Assembly: GCA_963678555.2 (NCBI GenBank)
Contig: CAXXJA010000002.1
Span: 992,001-1,056,000 of the forward strand
Length of the DNA: 64,000 nt
Direction of reading: 5' to 3'
DNA from: SABI01 sp963678555
GTDB taxonomy: Bacteria; Spirochaetota; Spirochaetia; Sphaerochaetales; Sphaerochaetaceae
Part shown: piece by piece, positions 51,017-59,757 of the stretch
How the letters are laid out: each line of letters opens with the position of its first letter
Position numbering within the stretch: the first letter of the stretch is position 1
Position numbers and translations under genes: made by a program
Notes under the pieces: model-generated
Database searches by the model: none
Told to the model about the DNA's origin: nothing
Seen by the model: only the letters and a program-made list of their open reading frames with translations

Positions 51017-52255
51017 ATGGAACTGCTCGCTCCGGCCGGATCTCTGGAAAAACTGACCTATGCCTACACCTATGGGGCTGATGCAGCCTACATGGGTGTT
51101 CAGACCTTCTCGCTACGTGCAAGAAGCACCAATGCAGATCTGTATGATGCAGAGGCACTCAAGACGGCGAAGGGCAGTAAACGGCTCTATGGGGCTGTGA
51201 ACAAATTCTTCCACCAGAAGGACTATGAACTGTTCGAACAGAGCGTGGAGGAGCTCAGAGCGTTTCCGTTTGATGCGTTCATCGTCAGTGATCTCGGCCC
51301 GGCCCGTCTGCTGAGAAAGACCTTCGGGGACTCGGTGAGACTTCATCTCTCCACTCAGGCCAATACCCTCAACAGCGGGGCCATTGAAGCGTACAGGGAT
51401 CTCGGGTTCAGCAGAATCATACTCGGACGGGAAGTCTCTCTGGATGATATCAGGAGGATACGGGACAGATGCCCTGACGTGGAGCTGGAAACCTTCGTCC
51501 ACGGAGCGATGTGTATGGCCTATTCAGGCAGATGTTTTCTCAGTGCACACCTCTCAGGCCGCAGCGGAAATGAAGGGGACTGTGCCCATACCTGCAGATG
51601 GACGTACAAACCTTATGCGAAGATGAAGGAAGGCTACGAATTTGCACTTGAAGAGGAAACCCGACCCGGAGAATACTTCCCGATCATCGAGGAGGATGGC
51701 TACACAACCCTCATGAGCAGCAAGGACCTCTCCATGATAGACCATCTCAGGGATCTGAAAGAGGCAGGGGTGGATTCTCTGAAGATCGAGGGGCGTATGA
51801 AATCGCTCTACTATGTTGCCGTGATAACCCGGGCATACAGGAAGGGTATCGATGCCCTTGAGAAAGGAATAGGCATTCATGATGCTGAACTCTACAGGAA
51901 CGAGATAGCGACGGTCTCCCACCGGGAATTCTCCACCGGGTTCTTCTACTCTCCGGAAGATATAGAGGAACCTACGCAGATTTCGTATGTGAGACAGTAT
52001 CTGCTTATCGGGACCATCGGTGAACAGGTCTCTGACGGCCTGTTTCGCCTTCACCTGAAGAACCGCATACAGAGAGGGGAACAGGTTGAATACATCGGCC
52101 CCGATATCCTGTTCATCACTGACAGTGAGTTTACTCTCATGGATTCTGAGGGTAATCGGCTTGATACGGCCAATCATCACATGGAGGTATACCTACAGAC
52201 CTCTCAACCTATCGAAACAGGCTATATCATACGTCGCAGAATCACAAAAACATGA
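51017..52255 (+). CDS. U32-family protein (TrhP/YegQ-like)
   Basis: The 412-residue protein has the U32 core: ELLAPAGSLEKL at the start, ADAAYMG near residue 23, LSTQANTLN near 117 and a cysteine-rich block from about 166 to 195, MCMAYSGRC and DCAHTCRW. These cysteines are a probable iron-sulfur cluster, as in the E. coli TrhP protein, which hydroxylates uridine 34 in tRNA. RlhA and UbiU/V are other members, so tRNA hydroxylation is the likeliest of several roles. It has an AGGAGGG site and follows lon closely. Confidence 0.87.
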   Translation: MELLAPAGSLEKLTYAYTYGADAAYMGVQTFSLRARSTNADLYDAEALKTAKGSKRLYGAVNKFFHQKDYELFEQSVEELRAFPFDAFIVSDLGPARLLRKTFGDSVRLHLSTQANTLNSGAIEAYRDLGFSRIILGREVSLDDIRRIRDRCPDVELETFVHGAMCMAYSGRCFLSAHLSGRSGNEGDCAHTCRWTYKPYAKMKEGYEFALEEETRPGEYFPIIEEDGYTTLMSSKDLSMIDHLRDLKEAGVDSLKIEGRMKSLYYVAVITRAYRKGIDALEKGIGIHDAELYRNEIATVSHREFSTGFFYSPEDIEEPTQISYVRQYLLIGTIGEQVSDGLFRLHLKNRIQRGEQVEYIGPDILFITDSEFTLMDSEGNRLDTANHHMEVYLQTSQPIETGYIIRRRITKT

Positions 52256-52337
52256 AGTATATTGCATTTTTAGCTTTACAACCTAAAGATAATCAGTAAT
52301 TATAGTTGTATAACGTATTACACATAGGAGGCTTTAC

Positions 52338-52514
52338 ATGAGTGTACACGAGCAGATCCAGGCTCAGTTCGAAGCATACATTGCTGAGAATCAGAAATTC
52401 ACCGAAAAGGGTGTTAAGGCGTCAGCTGCCAGAGCAAGAAAAGCACTGGGAGAACTTGGCAAGCTTGCCAAAGAGAGAAGAAAGGAAATTCAGGACGCAA
52501 AAAACGAGTTATAG
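52338..52514 (+). CDS. Small Hc1-like basic (histone-like) protein
   Basis: This 58-residue gene runs from ATG 52338 to TAG 52514, with GGAGG seven bases upstream and an intrinsic terminator downstream. It encodes MSVHEQIQAQFEAYIAENQK, then TEKGVKASAARARKALGELGKLAKERRKEIQ. The Lys/Arg/Ala-rich helical composition resembles the N-terminal helix-rich part of chlamydial Hc1 and the small spirochaete proteins annotated as Hc1/histone H1-like. A role in nucleoid compaction is inferred from that resemblance only. It is monocistronic and probably highly expressed, judging from its ribosome binding site. Confidence 0.82.
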   Translation: MSVHEQIQAQFEAYIAENQKFTEKGVKASAARARKALGELGKLAKERRKEIQDAKNEL

Positions 52515-52533
52515 AATTTCTCTATCTGATATT

Positions 52534-52572
52534 GGCTGGTTCCACGTTCCGTGTTGCCAGTCTTTTTTCTTT
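52534..52572 (+). terminator. Rho-independent terminator after the Hc1-like gene
   Basis: GGCTGGTTCCACG at about 52534-52546 pairs, with a bulge, with CGTGTTGCCAGTC at about 52550-52562. A T-rich tract of TTTTTTCTTTT follows directly. It sits 20 bases after the stop codon. Confidence 0.8.
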
Positions 52573-52779
52573 TCACAGATGCCCTGTCAGGCAGGGGCCT
52601 GTGTGACAGCAGAGACCGGAACGGGAGTTTACCCGGTCGCCGGGACGATAGCTGTGCAGGGCAGGCTGGTATACCGAAGAGACCTCCACCTGACAGCATT
52701 TCTGCAACCGCAACCGCGATACTGAGATAGCATACAGCACTCCGAGTGGCGGACTTGGTGCCCTGTCAGTGACAGCCGG

Positions 52780-53304
52780 TCACACGTCCCTGCTCTCCTC
52801 ATGCATCGCTTTCTCCATCCACAGCACGTCACGGTATTCACCGAATTTGAACCCTGCCTCACTGAACCTTCCCACTTGTATGAAGCCGAAACGGGTGTGA
52901 AGGGCTATGGAAGCCTTGTTCGGCAGAGTAATGCAGGCAAACACACGGTGAACGTCGGTATCCGAAAGCGCTTCAAACAACTTTGTGTACAGTGCCGCAC
53001 CCAGCCCTTTTTTCTGATGGTCAGGATGGATGTAGATACTCGATTCCACGGACTGGGCGTAGGCCTCTTTCTCCCGGAACCTGCTCGTTGACGTATACCC
53101 GATTATCTCTCCCTCGTGTTCTGCAACGATAAGCTTGTACCGGGAATCGGATGAATAATGGGAAAACCAGGTACGACGCTGCTCAATAGTGACAGGGTTC
53201 AGGTCGAAGGTCGCAGTGGAGTTTAAAATATAGTGGTTGTATATGCCGGTAAGCGCAGGAATGTCACGCTCCTCGGCATATCTGTAGATACTTCTCTCTT
53301 TCAT
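52780..53304 (-). CDS. GNAT N-acetyltransferase (phosphinothricin acetyltransferase-like)
   Basis: The 174-residue protein is a GNAT enzyme. Residues 5-60 include the acceptor region IYNHYILNSTATFDLNPVT, typical of the Pat/MnaT subgroup. The acetyl-CoA loop is HPDHQKKGLGAALY near residue 92, and NKASIALHTRFGFIQVGRF near 128 completes the fold. Such enzymes acetylate methionine derivatives, amino acids or small toxins; the natural substrate is unknown. It is monocistronic. Confidence 0.9.
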   Translation of the reverse strand: MKERSIYRYAEERDIPALTGIYNHYILNSTATFDLNPVTIEQRRTWFSHYSSDSRYKLIVAEHEGEIIGYTSTSRFREKEAYAQSVESSIYIHPDHQKKGLGAALYTKLFEALSDTDVHRVFACITLPNKASIALHTRFGFIQVGRFSEAGFKFGEYRDVLWMEKAMHEESRDV

Positions 53305-53426
53305 GGGTTCATTGTACGGGAAAAGACCGTTTCTGCACAGATATATGAGAGGGATTCGAGTTCATCGTCAGGTACAGACCATGAATACCCGGTGTTCACG
53401 AGGTGTCGAACACCGGTACTCTCTTC

Positions 53427-56081
53427 CTACTTCAGCTGTTCAAGGAGGGTCAGGTGCTTCAATCCTTTCTCCTTCTTTTCCGTGAATTCGGCTAGCTTCT
53501 GGCGCTCCTTCTCAACCGCTTCGGGCTTTGCATTGAGAGTGAACCTCTCGTTTCCCAGTTTCGCGGCACTGCCCTTCAGTAACTTCTCATTCTTCTCGAG
53601 TTCCTTCGTGATGCGTGCTATCTCCGTGTGTACATCAATGGCATCCTTCACTGCAACGAACGCTTCGAAGCCTGCTCCAGAAACCGGTACCGCAGCGCTG
53701 ATATCTGCGCTGTGGTCTGCATCAAGGGTCAACACACTTGCATTGAGGAATGATGAAATGAGATCATTGTTCTCTTCCATAAAATGCAATACCGCATTGT
53801 TCTCATCCGGACGGTAGACTATTGCAAGTTTTCTCTCGGCGGGGATGAGCAGTTCACTCTTCAGTGCCCTTACAGCCCGTACGAACTCCTGCATCGACTG
53901 CACGATGGCATGTTCCTCATCGAATACTCGAGCCGTATCAAAGGTCGGGTAGGAAGCATCTATGATCATTCCCGTGGTGTTCGGCAGCTTCTGATAGATC
54001 TCTTCACTGATGAATGAGAGGAACGGATGCATGAGACGCATCAGAGTCGCCAGGAGATCAAGCATAAAGGCAACTGCCAGATCCTTCTGGGCATCGCTTT
54101 TTGTGGAAAGGTTGAACTTGGTCACCTCGACATACCAGTCACAGAAGTCGTTCCAGAACACATCATAGATGTGCTGTGCCGCATCATTGAACCGATAGGA
54201 GGCGAGGGCCTGCTCCACTCCTGCCGCTGCCTGATTCACCTTGTGATACATCCACGCATCAACAACAGAGAGACGGGAAAAGTCGGGCTCAACCAGCTCC
54301 CTCCCTTCGAGGTTCATCAGGAGGAACCGGGTCGCATTCCATACCTTGTTCGCGAAGCGGGAACCGAGTTTGAAGGAATCAAAATCTATCAGGATATCCT
54401 GTCCCTGGGCTGCGAGGTAGCACAGGGTGAACTTCATGGCATCCGCCCCATACTCTTTCACCACATCGATCGGGTCAATCCCGTTACCGAGTGATTTGGA
54501 CATCTTCCGTCCGCTCTTGTCACGTACAAGACCGGTGATGTAGATATCATCAAACGGCACCTCTCCGAGGAACTCAAGAGAGGCCATGATCATACGTGAT
54601 ACCCAGAAGAAGATGATGTCATAACCGGTCACCAGGGTATTTGTTTTAAAGAACCGTTTCATATCATCGGTGGATTCAGGCCAGCCGAGAGTACTGAACG
54701 GCCAGAGCCAGCTGCTGAACCAGGTGTCGAGAACATCTTCTTCCTGCCGGAGGCGGGTGCTGTTACACACGGAACAGTGTGAAGGGTCCTCACGTTCAAC
54801 CATCATATGTCCGCACTCTTCGCAGTACCACACGGGTATCCTATGGCCCCACCACAGCTGTCTGCTGATGCACCAGTCCTTGATATTCCTCAGCCAGTGA
54901 CTGTACGTGTTCTCCCACCGCTGAGCATAGAAGTGGATCTTCCCGTCTTCCCATGCCTTCAGCGCCTTGTCTGCCATACCCTTCATAGAGACGAACCACT
55001 GATCACTCACATAGGGTTCGATCACTGTGGAGCAGCGGTAGCAGTGACCCACATCATGACTGTGGGGTTTCCGGCCGACAAGGTAACCCGCATCCTCCAG
55101 ATCCCTGACGACCTGCTTGCGGGCAGTGATCACATCAAGTCCCCGGTATGCGGAGGGAACCACCTCGTTGAGCGTACCGTCAGGATTGAGTACGTTTCTG
55201 ACCTCGAGATCGTGCCGCTGGCCGATGGCCCAGTCATTCGGGTCGTGCGCCGGCGTGATTTTGACCATCCCCGTACCAAATTCCATGTCAACATAGGCGT
55301 CTGCTATGATCGGTATGGGGATGTCGGCCAAAGGAAGTATCACATGGGTCCCGACGAGGTGTGCATAGCGCTCGTCATCGGGGTGAACTGCAACGGCAAC
55401 GTCTCCGAACATCGTTTCGGGACGGGTTGTCGCAACGGTGATCCCCCCTTCTCTATCCTGGAAGGGATAGGTGACCTGGTACAGTGCTCCCGCTACATTC
55501 TGATACTCCACCTCATCATCGGCAAGAGCCGTTCCGCAGCTCGTACAGTAGTTGACCAGATACTTTCCCTTATAGATCAGATTTCTTTCATACAGAGTGA
55601 CGAACGATTCCCTCACTGCCTTGCTGAGTCCTTCGTCCATCGTGAAGCGCTCCCGGTCCCAGTCACAGCTGCTTCCGATCTTCTCCAGCTGCTTTTTGAT
55701 CGTTGTATGGTGACGCTCCTTCACCTTCCAGGTCTCTTCGAGGAACCTCGTTCGACCGAGATGGGTCCGGGATTCGCCCCTGGCCCGCAGTTCCTTCTCG
55801 ACAACGTGCTGAGTCGCGATACCCGCATGGTCCGTTCCCGGCAGCCAGAGCGTGTCATATCCGCTCATTCGCTTATAGCGGATCAGGATGTCCTGAAGAG
55901 TGTTGTTCAGGGCATGCCCCATGTGCAGGATACCGGTGACATTCGGGGGGGGCATGACAATGGTGTACGGGATCTTTCCTTCAGCTGAAGGGGAAAAGTG
56001 GTTTCCCTTCTTCCATGCAGCATACAGCTTCTCTTCGAATTCTGCCGGATTATAACTCTTATCTAGTTCTATCGATTTCAT
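53427..56081 (-). CDS. valS: Valine--tRNA ligase
   Basis: I start at ATG 56081 (884 residues), which follows AGGAGAGG; the frame from 56123 has no such site. The HIGH box is PPPNVTGILHMGHAL near residue 41, KMSKS is KMSKSLGNG near 525, and the editing (CP1) domain holds TTRPETMFGDVAVAVHP near 215. The C-terminal coiled coil typical of ValS is present (KELEKNEKLLKGSAAKL near 835). It charges tRNA-Val with valine and edits threonyl products. Confidence 0.98.
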   Translation of the reverse strand: MKSIELDKSYNPAEFEEKLYAAWKKGNHFSPSAEGKIPYTIVMPPPNVTGILHMGHALNNTLQDILIRYKRMSGYDTLWLPGTDHAGIATQHVVEKELRARGESRTHLGRTRFLEETWKVKERHHTTIKKQLEKIGSSCDWDRERFTMDEGLSKAVRESFVTLYERNLIYKGKYLVNYCTSCGTALADDEVEYQNVAGALYQVTYPFQDREGGITVATTRPETMFGDVAVAVHPDDERYAHLVGTHVILPLADIPIPIIADAYVDMEFGTGMVKITPAHDPNDWAIGQRHDLEVRNVLNPDGTLNEVVPSAYRGLDVITARKQVVRDLEDAGYLVGRKPHSHDVGHCYRCSTVIEPYVSDQWFVSMKGMADKALKAWEDGKIHFYAQRWENTYSHWLRNIKDWCISRQLWWGHRIPVWYCEECGHMMVEREDPSHCSVCNSTRLRQEEDVLDTWFSSWLWPFSTLGWPESTDDMKRFFKTNTLVTGYDIIFFWVSRMIMASLEFLGEVPFDDIYITGLVRDKSGRKMSKSLGNGIDPIDVVKEYGADAMKFTLCYLAAQGQDILIDFDSFKLGSRFANKVWNATRFLLMNLEGRELVEPDFSRLSVVDAWMYHKVNQAAAGVEQALASYRFNDAAQHIYDVFWNDFCDWYVEVTKFNLSTKSDAQKDLAVAFMLDLLATLMRLMHPFLSFISEEIYQKLPNTTGMIIDASYPTFDTARVFDEEHAIVQSMQEFVRAVRALKSELLIPAERKLAIVYRPDENNAVLHFMEENNDLISSFLNASVLTLDADHSADISAAVPVSGAGFEAFVAVKDAIDVHTEIARITKELEKNEKLLKGSAAKLGNERFTLNAKPEAVEKERQKLAEFTEKKEKGLKHLTLLEQLK

Positions 56082-56257
56082 GACCTCTCCTGTTGTGAGC
56101 ACTCTGTTCCAGCATAGTACCAAAATCGTGACACTGTTACAACATAACAGAGGGGGCCAGTGAAGGCAAAATGAAACCCGTCCTGTACGGACGGGTCTGT
56201 GCTGCTGACACGGTGAGGGGGTACGGCAGAAGAGCTCGTGGCCCTCCCTCCAGTCCT

Positions 56258-56812
56258 CTATTTTCCGGTATCATCACCGAGCACGGTCACTGACTTCAGC
56301 TTCAGATCAACTTCATACCCTTTCTGATCAAGATAGCTCAGGATCTCTTCGAGAGAGAGTTTGCTGAGCACCTGAGAGGCTGCGAGGTTCTCGGTCGCTC
56401 TGACCTGCATTGCTCCCTGACCCTGAGAATCCACCACCTGGGGAATGATCACGTTCTCTTCGTTCAGTGTCGGAGAATTCAGTGTGAGAGCCCCTACGAA
56501 CATCAGAACGAAGGCAGCGGCGACACCTATGACAGCCGATGTCTTCACACGAAAGTCCCGGTGAAGAAATTTGATCTTCTTCTCCTTCTTCAGGTAACGG
56601 TTCTCAAGGTATGCATAGATCTTGTCCTTCGAGGTATCAACCTGTTCATCCGTCAGGCGGGAAGTGCTCACCATCGTGTGAACCGCCTTGAGCTGTTCGT
56701 AACGTGTCGAGCAGGCACTGCAGTACTTGAGATGCTCTATCACCTGCGTCTTCCATGGTTCAACAAGCTCATTATCAAGGTAGGTATTTAAAATCTGATC
56801 ATCTAGACACAT
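56258..56812 (-). CDS. Anti-sigma factor with zinc-finger (ZAS) domain
   Basis: The 184-residue protein has an N-terminal anti-sigma zinc-finger signature H27-x3-C31-x2-C34 (HLKYCSAC), a linker, one membrane helix at about 92-110 and a C-terminal domain beyond it, presumably outside the cytoplasm. The C-terminal third (residues 130-184) is a small acidic domain ending in KSVTVLGDDTGK. It overlaps the sigma gene by 14 bases. It should bind and inhibit that sigma factor, with release depending on a signal in the envelope or on cysteine redox state. Confidence 0.87.
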   Translation of the reverse strand: MCLDDQILNTYLDNELVEPWKTQVIEHLKYCSACSTRYEQLKAVHTMVSTSRLTDEQVDTSKDKIYAYLENRYLKKEKKIKFLHRDFRVKTSAVIGVAAAFVLMFVGALTLNSPTLNEENVIIPQVVDSQGQGAMQVRATENLAASQVLSKLSLEEILSYLDQKGYEVDLKLKSVTVLGDDTGK

Positions 56813-57329
56813 GTATCTCTCCCCGGTCTATCATCGAACTCATCATCTTGCGAGCCCGGTGAATCCTGACCTTCACATTGCTTTCAGAAATCTTGAGAAC
56901 CAACCCGATCTGTTTATAATTCAGGTCAGCATACTCTTTGAGTATCAGAACCGACTTCAACTTCTCGGGCAGTTTCTCAACAGCCATGCGCACCATCTCC
57001 TTTGTCTCGGAGTCAAGCAGAACATCTTCTCCGTTCTGCACCGGAGTCTTGGGAATCTTTTTGATCTTGTCGACCATAGCCTTCTCCCGTGACTTCCTCT
57101 TGACAACGTTTATCGCCAGATTCTTGGTTACGCGTATCAACCAGTATTTCGCTTCATCCAGTGACTTGAAATCAATGTTCTTCTCATAGAACCTGATAAA
57201 AGCCTCCTGCACGATATCCTCGGAAACATCCATATTGTAGGTCACATGGTATGCAACACGCATCAGTACCGGAAACACTTGTTCGTACACCTTCTGAAAT
57301 GATGCATTCTCGCTACTTTTTATTTCCAT
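56799..57329 (-). CDS. ECF sigma factor (sigma-70 family, RpoE-like)
   Basis: The 176-residue protein has only regions 2 and 4, as in ECF sigmas. Region 2 is near residues 22-90 (YNMDVSEDIVQEAFIRFYEKN; the DIVQEAF core is typical) and region 4 is near 112-170 (LPEKLKSVLILKEYADLNYKQIGLVLKISESNVKVRIHRARKMM in outline). It would direct RNA polymerase to a small regulon when freed from the adjacent anti-sigma. It lies 28 bases after cysS, with no obvious terminator in that gap, so it is at least partly co-transcribed with cysS. Confidence 0.93.
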   Translation of the reverse strand: MEIKSSENASFQKVYEQVFPVLMRVAYHVTYNMDVSEDIVQEAFIRFYEKNIDFKSLDEAKYWLIRVTKNLAINVVKRKSREKAMVDKIKKIPKTPVQNGEDVLLDSETKEMVRMAVEKLPEKLKSVLILKEYADLNYKQIGLVLKISESNVKVRIHRARKMMSSMIDRGEIHVSR

Positions 57330-57357
57330 ACAATTAACAACTCACCTTAGCATTCGG

Positions 57358-58770
57358 TTACATGGTTCTGATTATTTCGACACCGTCTTTCGTATCCTTG
57401 ACAGTATACCCCTTCTGCCTGATCTCATCTCTGAGAGCATCAGCCTGAGCAAAATCCCGGTTCCTCTTTGCCTCCGTTCTCCTGTCTACAAGAGCGAGGA
57501 TCTCCTCAGGAACAGGGTCATCTTTCTGCTGCTCTTCCTGCAGTACATCAAGTGCGAAAATCGAATCCATGCTCTCGATGAGAGAGAGTTTTTCCGATGG
57601 ATCAATATCCTTGTCCTTTACGAGTCGCCACAGAACAGCAAGAGCCTGAGGGATGTGGAGGTCGGTCGCAATGTGTGATTCAAATTCGCCAAGGATGGCT
57701 TTCGCTTCGTCACTGGTCACCGGCTTTCTGCTATCACCAGCCTGTGACCGTATAGCCTGAATCTGTTTTTTCAGGTTGAGTCTTCCGCCTCGAGCCGCCT
57801 GAAGTGACTCCCAGCTGAAAATCAGTTGAGACCGGTAATGTCCGGTAAGGCAGAAATAGCGGAAGTCAAGCGGATCAAAGCCCTTGTCGACAAGGAGGGA
57901 GAGTGTGAGAAAATCACCCTTGGATTTGGACATCTTCCCGGTCTCGTCGATCAGGAACTCTCCGTGAACCCAGTACTTGACCCAGTTTTTCCCTGTCGCG
58001 GCTTCACTCTGGGCAATCTCATTGGTGTGATGCACACTCACATGGTCGATCCCTCCGCAATGGATATCAAACGAATCTCCCAGGTACTTCATACTCATGG
58101 CAGAGCATTCTAGGTGCCAGCCTGGATAGCCCACTCCCCAGGGACTGTCCCACTTCATCACCTGATTCTCGAATTTCCCCTTAGTAAACCACAGGACAAA
58201 ATCCTTCGGATTCCTCTTGTTCTCATCAACCTCGATCCTGGCACCACTGTTCAGCTGGTCGAGTTTCAGCCTGGCAAGACGTCCGTACTGAGGGAAGGTG
58301 TCGATGGAAAAATAGACATTCCCGCCGCTGATATAGGTGTGACCGCGCTCCTCGAGCCGCCTGATCAGATCAATCATCTCCTGAATATGGTCTGTCGCCT
58401 TGCAGGTGATGTCCGGAGTGATGATGTTGAGGGAACCTGTATCATGGAAAAAGCTGTCCGTGTACATCTGCGCAATGTCATAGACACTCATGCCCGACTC
58501 ACGGCTGCGCCGTTCCATCTTGTCTTCACCCTCATCCCCATCGTCACTGAGGTGACCGACATCGGTGATGTTCATCACGTGAGTCAGCTGGTACCCGCTG
58601 TAGGTCAGAATCCTGTGCAGCAGGTCCTCGAAGATGTAGGTCCTCAGATTTCCTATGTGGGCATAGTTGTATACAGTAGGGCCGCAGCAGTACATCCCCA
58701 CCCTGTCATCGGCAAGAGGAACGAACGGCTGCACACTTCTACTCATCGTATTATATATCGATACTTGCAT
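57358..58770 (-). CDS. cysS: Cysteine--tRNA ligase
   Basis: The 470-residue protein has the family opening YCCGPTVYNYAHIGNLRTY, HIGH-type box HIGN near residue 38 and KMSKSKGDF near 275. Zinc ligands are the cysteine in CCGP, the cysteine and histidines in WHLECSAM and the later HTNE region. It charges tRNA-Cys. It is divergent from murB with a 54-base gap. The ECF sigma gene follows in the same direction. Confidence 0.98.
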   Translation of the reverse strand: MQVSIYNTMSRSVQPFVPLADDRVGMYCCGPTVYNYAHIGNLRTYIFEDLLHRILTYSGYQLTHVMNITDVGHLSDDGDEGEDKMERRSRESGMSVYDIAQMYTDSFFHDTGSLNIITPDITCKATDHIQEMIDLIRRLEERGHTYISGGNVYFSIDTFPQYGRLARLKLDQLNSGARIEVDENKRNPKDFVLWFTKGKFENQVMKWDSPWGVGYPGWHLECSAMSMKYLGDSFDIHCGGIDHVSVHHTNEIAQSEAATGKNWVKYWVHGEFLIDETGKMSKSKGDFLTLSLLVDKGFDPLDFRYFCLTGHYRSQLIFSWESLQAARGGRLNLKKQIQAIRSQAGDSRKPVTSDEAKAILGEFESHIATDLHIPQALAVLWRLVKDKDIDPSEKLSLIESMDSIFALDVLQEEQQKDDPVPEEILALVDRRTEAKRNRDFAQADALRDEIRQKGYTVKDTKDGVEIIRTM

Positions 58771-58824
58771 GAATTATCCTTCTTCCACACGATTGTACCA
58801 CATTTCATTGAACGGCAGGTAAAA

Positions 58825-59757
58825 ATGAGATACTATACCCGTGTGAATACAACAATACGTGATGGAAATGAAAAAATCAATACAGAGGAACGTATCATCC
58901 CCGGTGCCCCGCTGAAGCAGCTGTGTACGTTCAGAACCGGCGGTGAGGCAGATTACCTGGCCCGCCCGAGGAATCTGGAGGAGATGAGAGCACTTCTTGG
59001 ATGGGCGAGGGAGAGGAGTCTACCCGTGACCATTCTCGGCGGGGGATCGAACGTCCTGATAAGTGACAGGGGAGTAGAGGGCCTGGTCATCTCCACCGTC
59101 GCCCTTTCTTCCACCCACGTGCGCGGACTTCTCAGTGTATCCCAGTGCGGAATCTCTCTGGACCGCCTGATAAACTTCACGATCGAACACAATCTCAGCG
59201 GACTTGAACCCTTCGGGGGAATACCGGGAACCATCGGAGGTGCGGTGAGGGGAAACGCCGGTCTTCTCGACTACTCTATAGCAGAGGTGCTTGAATGGGT
59301 CGATTATCTCGACCTTGAAGGAAACCTGTTCCGCTACTATCCCCAGAAGACCTTCAACGAGTACCGCAGGAGCTTCTTCTCAGGCTCTCCGTTCATTCTC
59401 TATGAGATAGCTCTCAGACTCTCTTCTCACCGGAACACCAGTGAGGCTAGACAACGCAAGGAAGCGAGCAGAAGAGACAGGCTCCAGCAGGGGCAGTATG
59501 ACCTTCCCTGCGCCGGGTGCATGTTCAAGAACCCGGAGGGTGTTTCGGCAGGGAAGCTGATAGACGACCTTCAGTTGAAGAACACCCGCCTCGGCGGAGC
59601 CATGGTGAGCAACTCGCATGCAAACTATATCGTGAATGTTGCAAGAGATACGAAAAGTGAGGATATCTGGCGCCTCAGCGAGCAGATCAGGGAGCAGGTG
59701 GCTCAGAGGTACAGTATAGAGCTTGAACGGGAAGTGATACTCATAGGTCGATGGTGA
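58825..59757 (+). CDS. murB: UDP-N-acetylenolpyruvoylglucosamine reductase
   Basis: I start at ATG 58825 (310 residues); the frame is open far upstream across cysS, which is only the antisense of that gene. FAD-binding blocks are TFRTGGEADYLARP near residue 34, LGGGSNVLISD near 70 and GLEPFGGIPGTIGGAVRGNAG near 126. The active-site region is CAGCMFKNPEG near 228, where many MurB proteins have serine in place of the second cysteine. The enzyme reduces enolpyruvyl-UDP-GlcNAc to UDP-MurNAc in peptidoglycan synthesis. The last 17 bases overlap the convergent gene. Confidence 0.94.
   Translation: MRYYTRVNTTIRDGNEKINTEERIIPGAPLKQLCTFRTGGEADYLARPRNLEEMRALLGWARERSLPVTILGGGSNVLISDRGVEGLVISTVALSSTHVRGLLSVSQCGISLDRLINFTIEHNLSGLEPFGGIPGTIGGAVRGNAGLLDYSIAEVLEWVDYLDLEGNLFRYYPQKTFNEYRRSFFSGSPFILYEIALRLSSHRNTSEARQRKEASRRDRLQQGQYDLPCAGCMFKNPEGVSAGKLIDDLQLKNTRLGGAMVSNSHANYIVNVARDTKSEDIWRLSEQIREQVAQRYSIELEREVILIGRW

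Noticed and set aside
52342..52725. A plus-strand frame of 127 codons overlapping the Hc1-like gene
   Set aside because: It is out of frame with the small gene that has the ribosome binding site, and it runs through the terminator.
54807..55988. A plus-strand open frame of 393 codons
   Set aside because: It is antisense to valS and has no start signal or family.
58114..58824. An N-terminal extension of murB of 237 codons
   Set aside because: It is antisense to cysS; the MurB domain begins after ATG 58825.
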